Shown: piece by piece, positions 11,870 to 23,418 of the stretch
Numbering within the stretch: position 1 is the first letter of the stretch
How the letters are laid out: every line of letters begins with the position of its first letter
DNA from: Nymphaea colorata
Taxonomy: Eukaryota > Streptophyta > Magnoliopsida > Nymphaeales > Nymphaeaceae
Reading direction: 5' to 3'
Length of the DNA stretch: 64,000 nucleotides
NCBI RefSeq assembly: GCF_008831285.2
Contig: NC_045144.1
Location: 9,554,341 to 9,618,340, forward strand
Notes under the pieces: model-generated
Told to the model about the DNA's origin: nothing
Databases searched by the model: none
What the model saw: the letters and a program-made list of their open reading frames with translations, nothing else
Program-made: the position numbers and the translations under genes

Positions 11870-12560
11870 AGGGAGCTAACAAAGGAATGCCATGATACGC
11901 TTTGGGCTGGCCATCCAGGCCAGGAGCGGACTCTGGCCCTTCTTGAACGTGGCTACTATTGGCCTCAGATGCGTGATGATGTGGAGGCATATGTAAAGAC
12001 TTGCCTCATCTGCCAGCAGGACAAAGGGACTAATCAGAAGCCTGCCGGCCTGCTCGAGCCTCTTCCTATTCCGGAACGTCCGTGGGAAAGCATCTCCATG
12101 GACTTCATTGTGAGTTTACCCCGAGTTGATGGCTACAGCTCTATCTTTGTTGTTGTGGACAGGTTTTCTAAGTATGCCACGTTCATCCCAACTACAAAGG
12201 AGAGTCCAGCGGAGAAGACGGCGGAGATGTTTGTGAAGAACATTGTTAAGCACTGGGGTGTGCCGAAGAGTATTGTGAGTGATCGTGATGCTCGCTTCAC
12301 GGGCAAGTTTTGGCGTGAAGTGTTTCGGTTGCTAGGCTCAGACTTGCTGTTTTCCACAAGCTTCCACCCTCAAACTGATGGCCAGACGGAACGCATCAAT
12401 GCTTTGTTGGAACAGTACCTGCGTCACTTTGTCAGTGCCAACCAGAAGAACTGGGTAAAGCTGCTCGATGTGGCCCAATTCTGTTACAACTTGCAGAAGA
12501 GCGAGTCTTCAGGCCACAGCCCCTTCGAAGTAGCCACCGGGCAGCAGCCGTTGATGCCTC
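11870..12560 (+). mobile_element. Gypsy integrase region
   Basis: HHCC zinc-binding module (HDTLWAGHPG ... CLICQQDK) followed by the catalytic core with MDFIVSLP, SDRDARFTGKFW and HPQTDGQTERIN. Confidence 0.93.
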
Positions 12561-13029
12561 ACACAGTTGCGGCCCAAGAGAAGGGAAGACCCAGCTTCGC
12601 CTACCAGTTTGTCAGAGACTGGCAGGAACAGACGGAGATTGCTAAGGCGTTCTTGCACAAGGCCGCCAAGAAGATGAAGAAGTGGGCTGACAAGAATCAG
12701 AGACCTGCCGAGTTTCGAGTGGGAGACCAAGTTCTTGTCAAGCTTTACCCAGACTGTTCGGGCATCTTCCGTGAGCGACACCGAGCGTTGATCAGAAAGT
12801 ATGAAGGGTCATTCACTGTGGTCAAAAGAATTGGGAAGCTGGCATACAAATTAGATCTGCCGCCAGACTTCAAGGGGCATTCAGTGTTTCATGTCTGCAA
12901 CCTCAAGCCCTTCTATGCCGATACTGAGGACCCGGAGAGAAGCCAGCCCCGGAGAGAACCGATTTTGCAGCGCGCTCCCTCTACCCGGCGTGCCAGTGAC
13001 CGTCAGTTGGACCAAATCCTTGACACAAA

Positions 13030-13140
13030 GTGAACTATCTTGGTGAACCGAAGCGATACTTGGTCAAGTGGGTAGATGATGATCAGCCAACATGGGAGTA
13101 TGCCTTCCGCTTCAAGCGAAGTCATCCAGAAGAAGTCCAG
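13030..13140 (+). mobile_element. Chromodomain-like C-terminal segment of the gypsy element
   Basis: Bases after the integrase tail read as RYLVKWVDDDQPTWEYAFRF, matching the W-K-W/TWE pattern of chromoviral chromodomains that steer insertion towards heterochromatin. It ends shortly before the polypurine tract. Confidence 0.75.
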
Positions 13141-13195
13141 ACCTACCATGAAGCTGTTAGCGCCGAGGCCGGCGCTTGATTTGAAGGGGGGAGCC

Positions 13196-13615
13196 TGTTC
13201 CCCTGCGTCTAGAGTCTGTACAGTCTTTTGCTTTTGATGTATTTGCTTTGCTTATGTTGAGTCTTGGTGTAAGCTAGTTTGTTCACCTATGTCAGAGTAC
13301 CCTCCCAAAACGGCTCCCTAAGTGTAATATTGGGATTCCTTGTTTTGGATGGTCGGCATCGGGAATTCTGTAAGCGGCTTCGGCCATCCTTGTAAGTAAA
13401 GTGTAATAGCTTACTTGCTTTCTCTCGTGATGTACTCTTCTCTTTGAAGTGAAATATATTGCGAGTTTTCTTTCCACACTCTTTATGCAAATTTGTGTCC
13501 TTTGTTTTCGAGAAAGCGTTCAAGTGATCTGCGCCCACTTGAACGAGGCGAAGGCTTGCGGCTTACTGGCGAGAGTTTGCCGCGCCGCACGGTCCGGAGT
13601 TGTCGGCCCGTGACA
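13196..13615 (+). repeat. 3' LTR of the gypsy element
   Basis: Preceded by the purine-rich TTGAAGGGGGGAGCC and followed by the second GAGGA target duplication. Confidence 0.96.
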
Positions 13616-13620
13616 GAGGA

Positions 13621-14630
13621 AGACACCTATAAAAGTCTGAAATATTTTGATATGATCTTGATAGTAAAAAATCTTAATCCAATGCCTTGGAAATCAAAAC
13701 TCGATAATCTGATTTTCACTCATGATATAATCTTCCAAAAGAATCCAAATATTTGATTGACTAGATCCAAAATCATTGACTTGAATACACTATTTCATTT
13801 TCACTAAAATCGGCCTAGGGTTTATGATCCATTATCCAATGATCAAGGTCTAAAATTTGAGATCCTAGATCTTGAGATCCAAATCCAATAATGTGATTTC
13901 TTGAGATTCGAATTTGAATATACTAGATTTGGGATTTGATCTCATGATATGAATTTATTTCCAACCATTTTATTGAGAACAATCCAAGGTCCATGATCAG
14001 GGTCCAATGTCTATAGATCCAGAGTCTGAGATTTAAATGAGCTAAAGGCTAGCTTGGCCAAAGGGGATTATGCTTGAGGGTTCAAACCTAGCTAGACTAC
14101 GTCTGATTTTGGGACAAACCTAACTTGAAATTATCAGACTATGTTGTTTATAACTTGGATTTCATGTTGAATTCATATTGAAGCCTCACAGAAGTGGGTC
14201 TTGTAGAGGTCGGCTAGGTCCTAGCTCTAGGGTTCAGGTTTTGAGTAATGGACTCTAAGACCGGTTTGGGTGAGATCTTAGAGGACTTATATGGGATTAA
14301 ATTTCATGTCTACATGACCTAGGTCTTTTGAAACTTTTTAAAGAAGTCATGTTTTTTTTTTTTTTAAAAGTGGTCTCGCATTAAGACTAAACATGATCCT
14401 AAAAAGAGAAAAGAAAGAAAAATACTAAATTGCAAATAAGAAAAGAAAGAAGAAGTAAAAGGAAATTATCTGAACCTAGCGACTTGATCAAGCCTGCTCC
14501 CACGATCTCTACACTCGGCCTGGTTAGTTCTTGGTTGAGTGCTACTGCAGGCTAGAACTCGAGAACTTACACCAAGGCTTAATAAAAATTTTAATTTGAT
14601 TGGGCCAAGCTTTTTGAGCACCAATTACTA
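13621..14630. other. AT-rich non-coding tract with GATCCAAATC-like words
   Basis: Many near repeats of GATCCAAATC/AGATCCA in one strand sense, for example 13,760-14,040. No gene seen. A T run lies near 14,350. Confidence 0.5.
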
Positions 14631-14778
14631 GATTTATTGGGCTCTTTAAGTAGCTCGAAAACGTGTGTAGATATGGGGGGCATGATACCCTCTTATAGTG
14701 GAGAGATTTATTGGCCTCTTTAAGTAGCTCGAAAACGTGTGTAGATATGGGGGGCATGATACCCTTTTATAGTGGAGA
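14631..14778. repeat. 74-bp tandem duplication
   Basis: Two head-to-tail units, 14631-14704 and 14705-14778. Each starts GATTTATTGG and contains AAGTAGCTCGAAAACGTGTG, with only a few mismatches, so the event is recent. Confidence 0.95.
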
Positions 14779-15223
14779 GGGGAGGCAGATCTTGCTTCAA
14801 AGGATCGATGTAGGACTAAATTTTTAGTCCTCTCTCTCTTCCCAAAAATACAAAGACTATAGTTAAAATAGTCTTTTCATCCGAAAAATATTCGTTGTGC
14901 ACTCATTTCTAATATGAATTTTTTGAGAAAAAACACTTGCACATGGAAGTGTTGATACATTTAGATTAACATTAAGCGTGGAGCACAAACCATGCATGAA
15001 CATGAAGTAGAGAAAAATGCACATTAAAAGCATATACTAAAATAGACATTTGATAGAAAGATGTTCATTCCAACCACATAGGGATACAATTAAGATTCCA
15101 TATGTACTGTCCACTCGGTAAAGACATTTGCACAATTCACATTCGTATGAATTGACATTAAACACACAATAAGAAATTTATGATTTAATTAAATGGATAT
15201 AATATGCATTAAGCTCAATTGTG
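14779..15223. other. AT-rich non-coding stretch
   Basis: Nothing recognisable beyond low-complexity runs. Confidence 0.4.
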
Positions 15224-15231
15224 ATTGTAAT

Positions 15232-15499
15232 CCAGGCCTGGGCAACAGGCCGGGCCGGCCCGGGCTTGGGCCGGGAATTTCCCGGCCCGGGCTCGATAGG
15301 CTGGCCTGGCCTGGCCCGTTTACATTAAAAATTTATTTTTTTATTTTTTTTGTTTTAAAAATATATATTTAGTATTATTAAATACATTTTATATTTTAAA
15401 AAATTATTTTATAATTAAAAAATTAATTTTTAATTTCAAATGGACCAGGCCGGGCCCGTGCCAGGGTCACCGGCCCGACCCGGCCCGATGCCCACCCTT
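15232..15499. mobile_element. hAT-like non-autonomous DNA transposon (268 bp), GGCC-rich ends
   Basis: Flanked by perfect 8-bp direct repeats ATTGTAAT (15224-15231 and 15500-15507), the hAT target-site length. The ends form imperfect inverted repeats: left CCTGGGCAACAGGCCGGGCC, right complement GGGTGGGCATCGGGCCGGGT. The middle is an AT-rich core without coding capacity. Confidence 0.8.
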
Positions 15500-15507
15500 A
15501 TTGTAAT

Positions 15508-16500
15508 CACCCCAAATTTTTTGGAAATCTATATTTGGCATTTTTTGAACATTTTTTGGCTTCAGATATCAATTTCTTCTTTTATTTGACTATCAACTAT
15601 ATTTAGGATTTGTTTGGATGTAATTTCAAATTTGGGACACAAAGCCGAAGCTCAATTTAGACTTATTTTAAAATCCAAACTGGGATCTTGTCCAAAAAAT
15701 CATATAAAAGCCCAAAGCAATTCCCTAGACCCAAATCCAGATCTGAAACCCAGTTTTAGGTCCAAAATAAAGGTTTAAATCCAAATCCCCACTCCATGCC
15801 CAAACCATAGCCCTAGATCGAAATCCAGACCCAAATCCCAACTTCATGTCCAGAATATAGCCATAGATCCAAATCTAGATCTATATAGCTGCCCAGATCC
15901 AAAATAAATCCGTAGATCCAAACCAAATCCAAGTTACAGCTCTAGATCCAACATATATATCCAAATTGAAATTGTAAAACTAGATCCACAACAGAACATT
16001 AGATCCAGACCTTGATCCAAATATCAATTCTGGACTCATTTGATCTCAATTTGTGCCTTCAATCCAATTCAGGCCCAATCTAGACCCAATATACAAAATC
16101 TAGATCCATATCCTTGTTCGGTTCCAAATTCTTAATTTAGATCTAATTCCTTCTTTTTACCTGAATTCAAATCTAAATTTTAGGATCAAATCCAAATCTG
16201 AATTTTAGATCCAAATCCAAATATGTTATTTTTTATCCATCCTTAGCTCTTAGTCTAGATCCAGCTTCAAATTTGAGACCAAGAAAAAATTTTAGATTTG
16301 AATCCAAATCATGGATCATGCTCAAGTATTGAGGTGTTATTATTGTTTTCCAAATACCAATAACTTTTAATTCAAAATTCCTAAGGTAACCTTGATTTTT
16401 GAAAATATGTTTGATTTTTTTAAAAAACCCTTGATTTTATCTAAATACTATTTAATTTTCTGAAAATGCCCTCATTTCTTAGTATATTCTCAAAATACCC
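15508..16500. repeat. Degenerate GATCCAAATC-type word repeat tract
   Basis: From about 15.65 to 16.35 kb the + strand repeatedly uses words such as AGATCCAAATC, CCAAATCCAGA and CTAGATCC, with irregular spacing and strong strand bias. No ORF of note. Origin unknown; it may be an old diverged satellite or part of an untranslated retroelement region. Confidence 0.55.
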
Positions 16501-17000
16501 TTTGGTGGGACCCACAACCGACTTCGCAGGCTGACCAGTCATGGTCCTGGCACAGCCAGGCCTGAACCTGGACCAGCCTCACTAGGCAATATAGGCCTAG
16601 CCTGGCCAGGCTTGGTCGGATACAACTTGCCCCCCTTGGCCCGGCCAGCTAGGCCTATAGCTGACCAAGCCTAGCTTGTGACCAGACTAAACATGTAAGA
16701 ATACGCTTGTGGCTGGCCAGCATGGCTTGTTTAGGTGTGCCAGTAGACAGGGGCGGAGCCAGGATTTTCCTTAGGGATGGGCCGACCGTCCAACCGCTGG
16801 ATCTGGGTAGGGCCAAATTGAATTCAACTCTAAAAAATACATTACACACTTAAAAAATTATATTTTTTTAATGTAAAATATATTTTTTTCATTTTCCAGG
16901 GGCCATGGCCTAGGCGGGCCCCCCTTCCCTCCGCCCATGCCAGTAGACTAGGCCTAGCCTGGGTGAGCCTTGGGAGCGCAGCCTACCCCTTAGCACGGTC
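16500..17000. repeat. GGCCTAGCCTGG-rich segment interrupted by a small insertion
   Basis: Clustered words of the type GGCCTAGCCTGGCCAGG and AGCCTAGCTTG on both sides of the 189-bp element at 16749-16937. GC-rich island in an AT-rich region; no gene. Confidence 0.5.
16749..16937. mobile_element. 189-bp non-autonomous element with 11-bp target duplication
   Basis: Bounded by perfect TGCCAGTAGAC copies at 16738-16748 and 16938-16948. Begins AGGGGCGGAGCCAGG; the right end's complement begins TGGGCGGAGGG, so the termini share GGGCGGAG. The core is AT-rich. An 11-bp duplication fits a MULE-like or retroposed element better than a standard hAT; I cannot assign it. Confidence 0.8.
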
Positions 17001-17120
17001 AACCTTCCATCAACCTATTTTTGGATAGATTGACCCTCTTAATGTTTTTATGCTATTTTAAGTCAATAATGACTAATTTTATTTTAAGAAAGACCTCAAT
17101 GCCCTTGAGCCTCCTTCTTC

Positions 17121-17128
17121 TATAAATA
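17121..17128 (+). promoter_or_regulatory. TATA-box-like site
   Basis: TATAAATA, followed within about 30-80 bases by CT-rich sequence resembling a plant transcript leader. No gene or second LTR copy was found for it, so its role is uncertain. Confidence 0.25.
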
Positions 17129-17169
17129 TCTCCTCATTTCTTCTATTTAACATCAATCCATCATCGTTT

Positions 17170-18010
17170 CAAGCCTTTGAGCCTTCTCTTCTCTTCTCTT
17201 CTAAATTTCTTCTCCTCCTCCTCCTCTTTTTCTTCTTCTTCTTCTTCAATTTTTCTTGTTTGGCTCTCTTCATCATCAACTTCAAGTATTCATTTCAAAC
17301 AAGTAGAGACCTTGGAGGAGCTTGTGATGCACTCTTGAAGAGCATTTCCAACCCTTTTAAGCTACCATCAAAAAGTTATCTTTTATCGAAAGAGCTAAGG
17401 AGCCACCTCTACACTAAATCGTTTTTTAAAAGGTATTTATAACTTTTCTTTCTACCATTTTATTGTCTTTTTTCTTCATACAAGTCGATGAAGGTCTACA
17501 GTTTCTCTGGAGCTAATGATCCTCCTTGAAACTCTCCGATCATGACCAAGGAAAACGTTTTTCCTCATTTCCTATTTTGATTAAGATCTTTTTTCTCTCT
17601 TTAACTTATCTTTTTATCATTTTAACTTGTTTTCCCATTTCTTTTATTTGTCAATTTTAAACTTGTTTTTCACTCATTTTAACTTTTTTCTCTTTCATTT
17701 TAACTTCTTTTATCTCATCGCTTTATCATTTTAATGTTTAATTCTCTCATTCTTAACTTTCCTCCATCGTTTTCACTTACATTTCTCTCATTTTAATTTT
17801 TCATGTTTATTTCTCTCTTTTTATTGCTCATTTCATTTGTCTCTCCTTTTAATTTTTCCACTTTCAAATCTCTCTCTCTCTTTCTTTCTCTTTGTTTATC
17901 TATATTTTTCCTAAATTTATTTTCATTTTTCTGTTTCTCTCTTTTAATTTCTTTTCGTGTATTCTCACTCTGTCATCGTATATCTATCCTTTCATTTTTC
18001 TATCTAATTC
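17170..18010. repeat. Pyrimidine-rich low-complexity tract
   Basis: The + strand is dominated by C/T: (CTTCT)n near 17180-17205, (CTC)n near 17212-17226, (TTC)n near 17230-17247, then many repeats of the word CATTTTAACTT. Short open frames here are compositional. Confidence 0.75.
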
Positions 18011-18129
18011 GTTTTTTTGTTGGCCTGATTGTTTGTGGATGTGTATTACGATGTAAAGATTTGGGGTATTTTCATCCTTTTGAGGTTGAGACATGTCCAA
18101 CCCAAGAAGCACCCAAATATGTTTGATGT

Positions 18130-20938
18130 ACATGTTAATTTGCATTGAGCATGTTATTTTTTATTTTTCAAGTTGATAATTCATCTTTCATATTTTTTAA
18201 ACACTCATTTCTTTATAGCCTTCCATTGGTCTACCTATATTTCCAATACACCATTGAGTGACTTGCTAGATTAAATCTTACTTTTATCAATTTCTGACAA
18301 ATGTTTCTTCTCTGTTATTTCATAGATGTATGTTATAATAGAAATTGTTTATTTCTTTCTTAAGCATATAGAATTTATGTAATCATACATATATGATCAC
18401 TTATGGGATTCAAGAAAGCTCACAAGCACATCTTTGAGGAGCTTAAGTATGACAAGATCAAACCCTAACAAGATGATAATCTATTTAACGCAAAAATTTG
18501 AAACTTAAGCTTGAAGGGAAACACCCTTACAAATTCTACTATTTTCTTGAATTAAATATTTACTCTTTCTAACATATTATTTTCATATTTTTAATGTTGC
18601 AAAATCTCTCTCTTCGGGTCCTATGATGAACAAGAGCTATGGTCACCATCCATGTATTTTGATATCTTATTTTTCAAACAAAACTTGAAAAGTTTGCTAT
18701 TGCAAAGCATGACAATTTGAAGCTATTTTTTGCAAAACAAGTAATATACAAGTGTGTTCCTAATCATACTTCCTCAAATAAGTTAAAAGTTTTCATTTTC
18801 AAAACTATCTTTAAATAAAGGCATTTGGAATTGTTGGACCTTGTACTGGTAGGCGAGTCTCTTTCTCTCTCATTTCAAAATAAAACTTCACTTTTCCTAA
18901 AGCACTCAAAAACCAAAACAAGATTGGGATGCAAACATGGATCCTACATCTTGGTTTGTTGTTGTGATCTAGATCAGAATTTGGATCCAAGAAAGATTCA
19001 AGAAAATTGATGAGGACATGATTTGAAGATCTAGACCTATATTTGATGATGGGATCTAGATTCAGATCTCGATCCAAGAAAGATTCTGGACAATTGGTCT
19101 GAATATGATTTGAAGATCTAGATCATGATATGATATTAAGATCTGAATTTTGAAATAATAGATTAGATTATGTAAAAGACAAATCACAAATCTAAAATTT
19201 AGACAGAAGATCTGGATATGTGACACCTGGACATGAAATCTAGATATGAAATCTAAGATAGGCTTGAACCTAGACCCTGACTTGATTGGGGTAGATGGGT
19301 TCAGAATTAACCAAATTATACTAGACCTGGCCTAAGTTTGACATGGGTTAAGGCCTAGATCCAGGATGGGATTAGCGTTTACTGGGCTTAGTTTGGATTC
19401 TTTTTCTTGGAATCCATGTTTAGTTGAAATCTGAGGTTGGCTCACTTTGAGTTTCTGTCTATTGGGCTCATGTGAATTTATATAAAATGCTAACTTCGAT
19501 TAATGGGGCTCCTAAATTAAGTTTTATGAAAAATATGCATGTAATAGCAAAAGACCAAATTACCCCTAGCACAAAAAAATTAAATTGGTGGATCATGTGG
19601 GTAAGCTGATCACGCTGGATGGTGCATGTTAAAAACAAGGCTTTCTATGAAATTTGGCTAAAAGTAACCTTGTTGGCCCCTCCAAAACTCAAAATTTAAA
19701 TTTTTATGGGTAAAATGGCCCTTTTTTTTTATGGTGAGCAAGCGTGGAATGAAAAATTTTAATGTAGGGCGTCCATTTGATGTAAAGCTAAAAGTACTTT
19801 GTGAAGGACTTGTTGATCATGTGAATACAGAAATGGTTTCCAAATTGATCAGAATTTGAACTGATACAAGTCTGAAATACTTAGGTTGGACACTAAAGAA
19901 TATGATCCTACTTTGTTAAGAGCTCATCTGATCATGATTAAGAGAATTTTAGCTTAGACCAGCTAAAACTGGTGAGAGAATGTCACTCTAATTTCAAGAC
20001 AACATTCTAGAACTCAAATTCAGATTTTAGAACTAAAAATAATTGAAGAAATACTCTATGGACTTTGATGAAAGCATATGTTTAGCTTGGTTCAGCTTGA
20101 CATGGTTTTGGTCTTCCAGATTTGCATTGCATGGTCTTAGTGAGCTGATCAAGTTAGAGCAAGGTGGTTAAGGTGGGGAAAGCCTACTAAGCTGACTATA
20201 ACATCTCCTAAGGTCTTGTAAAGGTGAGAAATGGTTTATTTGCTCAAATGTTAGGTAATTCTCGAAGTTTTGGTAAAAATCTCTAATTTTCAAGTTAAGT
20301 GATTGATGTACCGGTAAAATGGTAATTTACAATAGCATCGACCCAAGTGATCCTGCTCTAAGTGCTTAATGTTGTAGTAAAATGTGTTTGACTCAGTAAT
20401 GACCCTTGTTCTTAAAATTTGTTCTTTAAAGTCAACTTTGAAATCGTATTGTGTAGGGTAAAATGGTCATTTTGATTTGTGCAAATTTGTTATTGATAAA
20501 TGCCCCTCTTTATTATTGAGACAGGGGTGCTGTACTTAGTGGCGAAGAAAAAATGCACCAAATCTTAAAATTCTTGAAAGCATGATGATGAGATTTTGAA
20601 AGCAAACTTTAAAAGAAAATCCCCTTGGAGATATTAAAAAAATGCCTCAGTATAAATATCAGTGTGATCCTTGTACAATCCTTGTGAAATTTGATAAAAA
20701 TTCTTTCGCTTGTGCCTATTGTATAATTCTTTTCCTTCATGGATAAAAACCTTTTAGCCAATGCTATGAAATTCATTTAAAACTATTGTTCTTTCATTTC
20801 CAAACAATACGTCGAGAAAAATTGCTCATCATGTCATAGAGTTTCTTAATACATGATTTCTCATTATTTTAATTCTCTTTGTAATCACAAGAAACTAAGT
20901 TTTGTTATTGGAGAAATTTTGAGTTGAGCACAGTGATT
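18130..20938. other. AT-rich intergenic region left of the 5S array
   Basis: No recognisable gene. GATCTAGATC/GGATCCAAG words recur around 18.95-19.4 kb. Confidence 0.45.
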
Positions 20939-21515
20939 TTTTAGGTTGACACCTTTGGTAGTTTTCTTTTTCCATTTTTCTTGAATATAGTCATTTTTTG
21001 CATATTTCAGCTTGTTCTTATTTTTGCTTTTTTTAAGTTGGCCTTCACCTACAGGAAAGATACCACACCATTCTATAGGGTACTATGAGGATCCATTGTT
21101 TTGATGGTCATGTAACTTTATCATACACCATGTTACATCTATTGGGCTTTTTGCTATACCCTCATAACGAATTTTAGGTTGGCAATTCCTAAACCAATTG
21201 GTATAGAGAGCCAGATGTAGAACACTCTTGAAAATTACTTGCTCAAGTTAAGAAATCTTTAGAAGACACAAGTAGACAAATGCTCACAAATAACTTAATA
21301 TAAGACACAAACTAATGAAATGGCTACACTTGCCCTAAGCTCATCTTTGAACACATGTCTTATCATTTCTTGCCTATTTTGCTTGGGTTAACTCAGTCTT
21401 TTATCATATGATCGGTTCTTAACAACCACTTGTTTTATTAAAGGGACAAAGGCAGTGACATTTCCTAGACCTTGATTCCTTCTATCTCATCAAAATTGTC
21501 TTTGCTTTTTCTAGT

Positions 21516-21634
21516 TGGTGCGATCATACCAGCACTAACGCATCGGATCCTATCAGAACTCCAAATTTAAGCATGCTTGGGCGAGAGTAGTACTGGGATG
21601 GGTGACCTCATTGGAAGTCTTCGTGTTGCATCCC
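21516..21634 (+). rRNA. 5S rRNA, array copy 1 (diverged)
   Basis: First gene at the left edge; 119 nt. Starts TGG rather than GGG, A box altered (AATTTAAGCATGC), C-box side reads CCTCATTGG. Likely of low activity. Confidence 0.93.
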
Positions 21635-21951
21635 CTTTTTGCCCGGCTCCGCTTTCCCTTCCCTTCTTTTGCCCGCCTCCCGTGTATGAACCGCAGCAGC
21701 GTGCGCATCACGCTCCTCGGCTCGGCCACCACGTGGGCCACCATCCACGACAAAGGAAGTCTAGGCGAGGGCCCGCGCAGCGCAGCATGCTCTCGTCGCC
21801 CACGCTCGTTGGGGGCCAAATCGGTAATTAGAAGATAGTTTTTTTCCTTTTCACCTTCTTTTCATATTCTTCCATCGCGAGCAAGAGGTCCTTGTTGCAT
21901 GTTTCGACGGGCCGCTTTGCGCATAAGTGAATTGTCGTAGCATCTCCTAAC

Positions 21952-22070
21952 TGGTGCGATCATACCGGCATTAACGCACCGGATCTCGTGAGAACTTTGA
22001 AGTTAAGCATGCTTGGGCGAGAGTAGTACTAGGATGGGTGACCTCTTGGGAAGTCCTCGTGTTCCATCCC
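21952..22070 (+). rRNA. 5S rRNA, copy 2 (diverged)
   Basis: 119 nt, starts TGGTGCG, contains GATCTCGTGAGAACTTTG and ends TTCCATCCC. Several changes in stem regions. Confidence 0.93.
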
Positions 22071-22363
22071 TTTTTTCCTTGGCTCCGCTTTCCCTTCCCC
22101 TCTTTTGCCCCACGAACTGGCGCGGCGTCCTCATCACGCTCCCCGGCTCGACCACCACGTGGGCTGTCATCTGTGACGGAGGAGGTCCAGTTGAGGGCCC
22201 GCGCAGCGCAGCATGCTCTTGTTGTGAAAACTTGCCGGGGGTAAATCGGTAATCAGAAGATAGTTTTGTTTTTCCCCTTCTTTTTGTATTCTTTTGCGGC
22301 GAGCGGGAGGTCCTTGTTGCGTGTTTCGACGGGCCGCGTTGCGCATAAGTGAATTGTCTTCAA

Positions 22364-22379
22364 ACTAACGCACCGGATC
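22364..22379 (+). pseudogene. 16-nt 5S fragment
   Basis: Only ACTAACGCACCGGATC remains between an upstream promoter-like part and a shortened spacer. The same fragment recurs at 25537 through the segmental duplication. Confidence 0.8.
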
Positions 22380-22572
22380 GGCTCTGATTTCCCTCCCCCT
22401 CTTTTGCCAACCTCCCGCAGTTGCCGGGGGCAAATCGGTAATCAGAATATAGTTTTTTTTTTTTTTCTTTCCCCCCATCTTTTCGTATTCTTCCGCGGCG
22501 AGCGGGAGGGCCTTGCTGCGTGTTTCGATGGGCCGCGTTGCGCGTAAGTGAATTGTCTTCGCACCTACTAGC

Positions 22573-22691
22573 GGGTGCGATAATACCTGCACTAATGCAC
22601 TGGATCCCATCAGAACTTCGAAGTTAAGCGTGCTTGGGCGAGAGTAGTAGTGGGATGGCTGACCTCCTAGGAAGTTCTCGTGTTGCATCCC
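22573..22691 (+). rRNA. 5S rRNA, copy 3 (diverged)
   Basis: 119 nt with scattered changes (ATAATACCTGCAC, TAGTAGTGGG, GGCTGACC). Confidence 0.93.
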
Positions 22692-22989
22692 ATTTTTGCC
22701 CAGCTCTGCTTTCCCTTCCCGTCTTTCGCCCCCCTCCCGCACATGAACCGGCACGGCCACCACGTGGGACGCTGCCCGCGACGGAGGAGGTCCAGGCGAG
22801 GGCCCGCGCAGCGCAGCATGCTCCCGTCGCCCACGCCCGACGGGGGACAAATCGGTAATCAGAAGAAGATAGTTTTCTTTTTTCTTTTTTTCTTTTTCCC
22901 CCCTTCTTTTCGTATTCTTCCGCGGCGAGCGGAAAGGTGTTTCCACGGGCCGTGTTGCGCATAAGTGAATTGTCTTCGCACCTCCTAGT

Positions 22990-23098
22990 GGGTGCGATCA
23001 TACCAGCACTAACGCACCGGATCCTATCAATTAAGCGTGCTTGGGCGAGAGTAGTACAGGGATGGGTGACCTCCTGGGAAGTCCTCGTGTTGCATCCC
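22990..23098 (+). pseudogene. 5S pseudogene with internal ~10-nt deletion
   Basis: 109 nt. GGATCCTATCAATTAAGCG has lost the stretch that normally holds AACTCCGAAG, removing the start of the A box. Confidence 0.9.
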
Positions 23099-23418
23099 CT
23101 TTTTGCACGGCTCCGCTTTCCCTTCCCGTCTTTTGCCCCCCTCCCGCGCACGAACCAACGCGGCGTGCACATCGCGCTCCTCGGCTCAGCCACCATGTGG
23201 GCTGCCCCCCGCGATGGAGGAGGTCCAGGCGAGGGCCCGCGCAGCGCAGCATGCTCCCGTCGCCCATGCTCGACGGGGGGCAAATCGGTAATCAGAAGAT
23301 AGTTTTTTTTTCTTTTTTTCTTTTTCCCCTGCTTCTTTTTGTATTCTTACGCGGCGAGCGGGAGGGTGTTTCGACGGGCCGCGTTGCGCATAAGTGAATT
23401 GTCTTCGCACCTCCTAGC

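Larger units (their letters stand above)
8106..13615 (+). mobile_element. Ty3/gypsy LTR retrotransposon, chromovirus type, structurally complete
   Basis: 5,510 bp between perfect 5-bp target duplications GAGGA (8101-8105 and 13616-13620). LTRs are 8106-8525 and 13196-13615, each 420 bp, TG...CA. A tRNA-iMet primer-binding site (TGGTATCAGAGC) starts at 8528 and a purine tract precedes the right LTR (about 13183-13195). Domain order is gag, protease, RT, RNase H, integrase, chromodomain, as in chromoviruses. The LTRs differ at 9 sites (about 2.1%), implying roughly one to a few million years depending on the rate assumed. The structure looks whole, but the coding region is broken about three or four times. 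Lineage within chromoviruses is not resolved. Confidence 0.96.
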
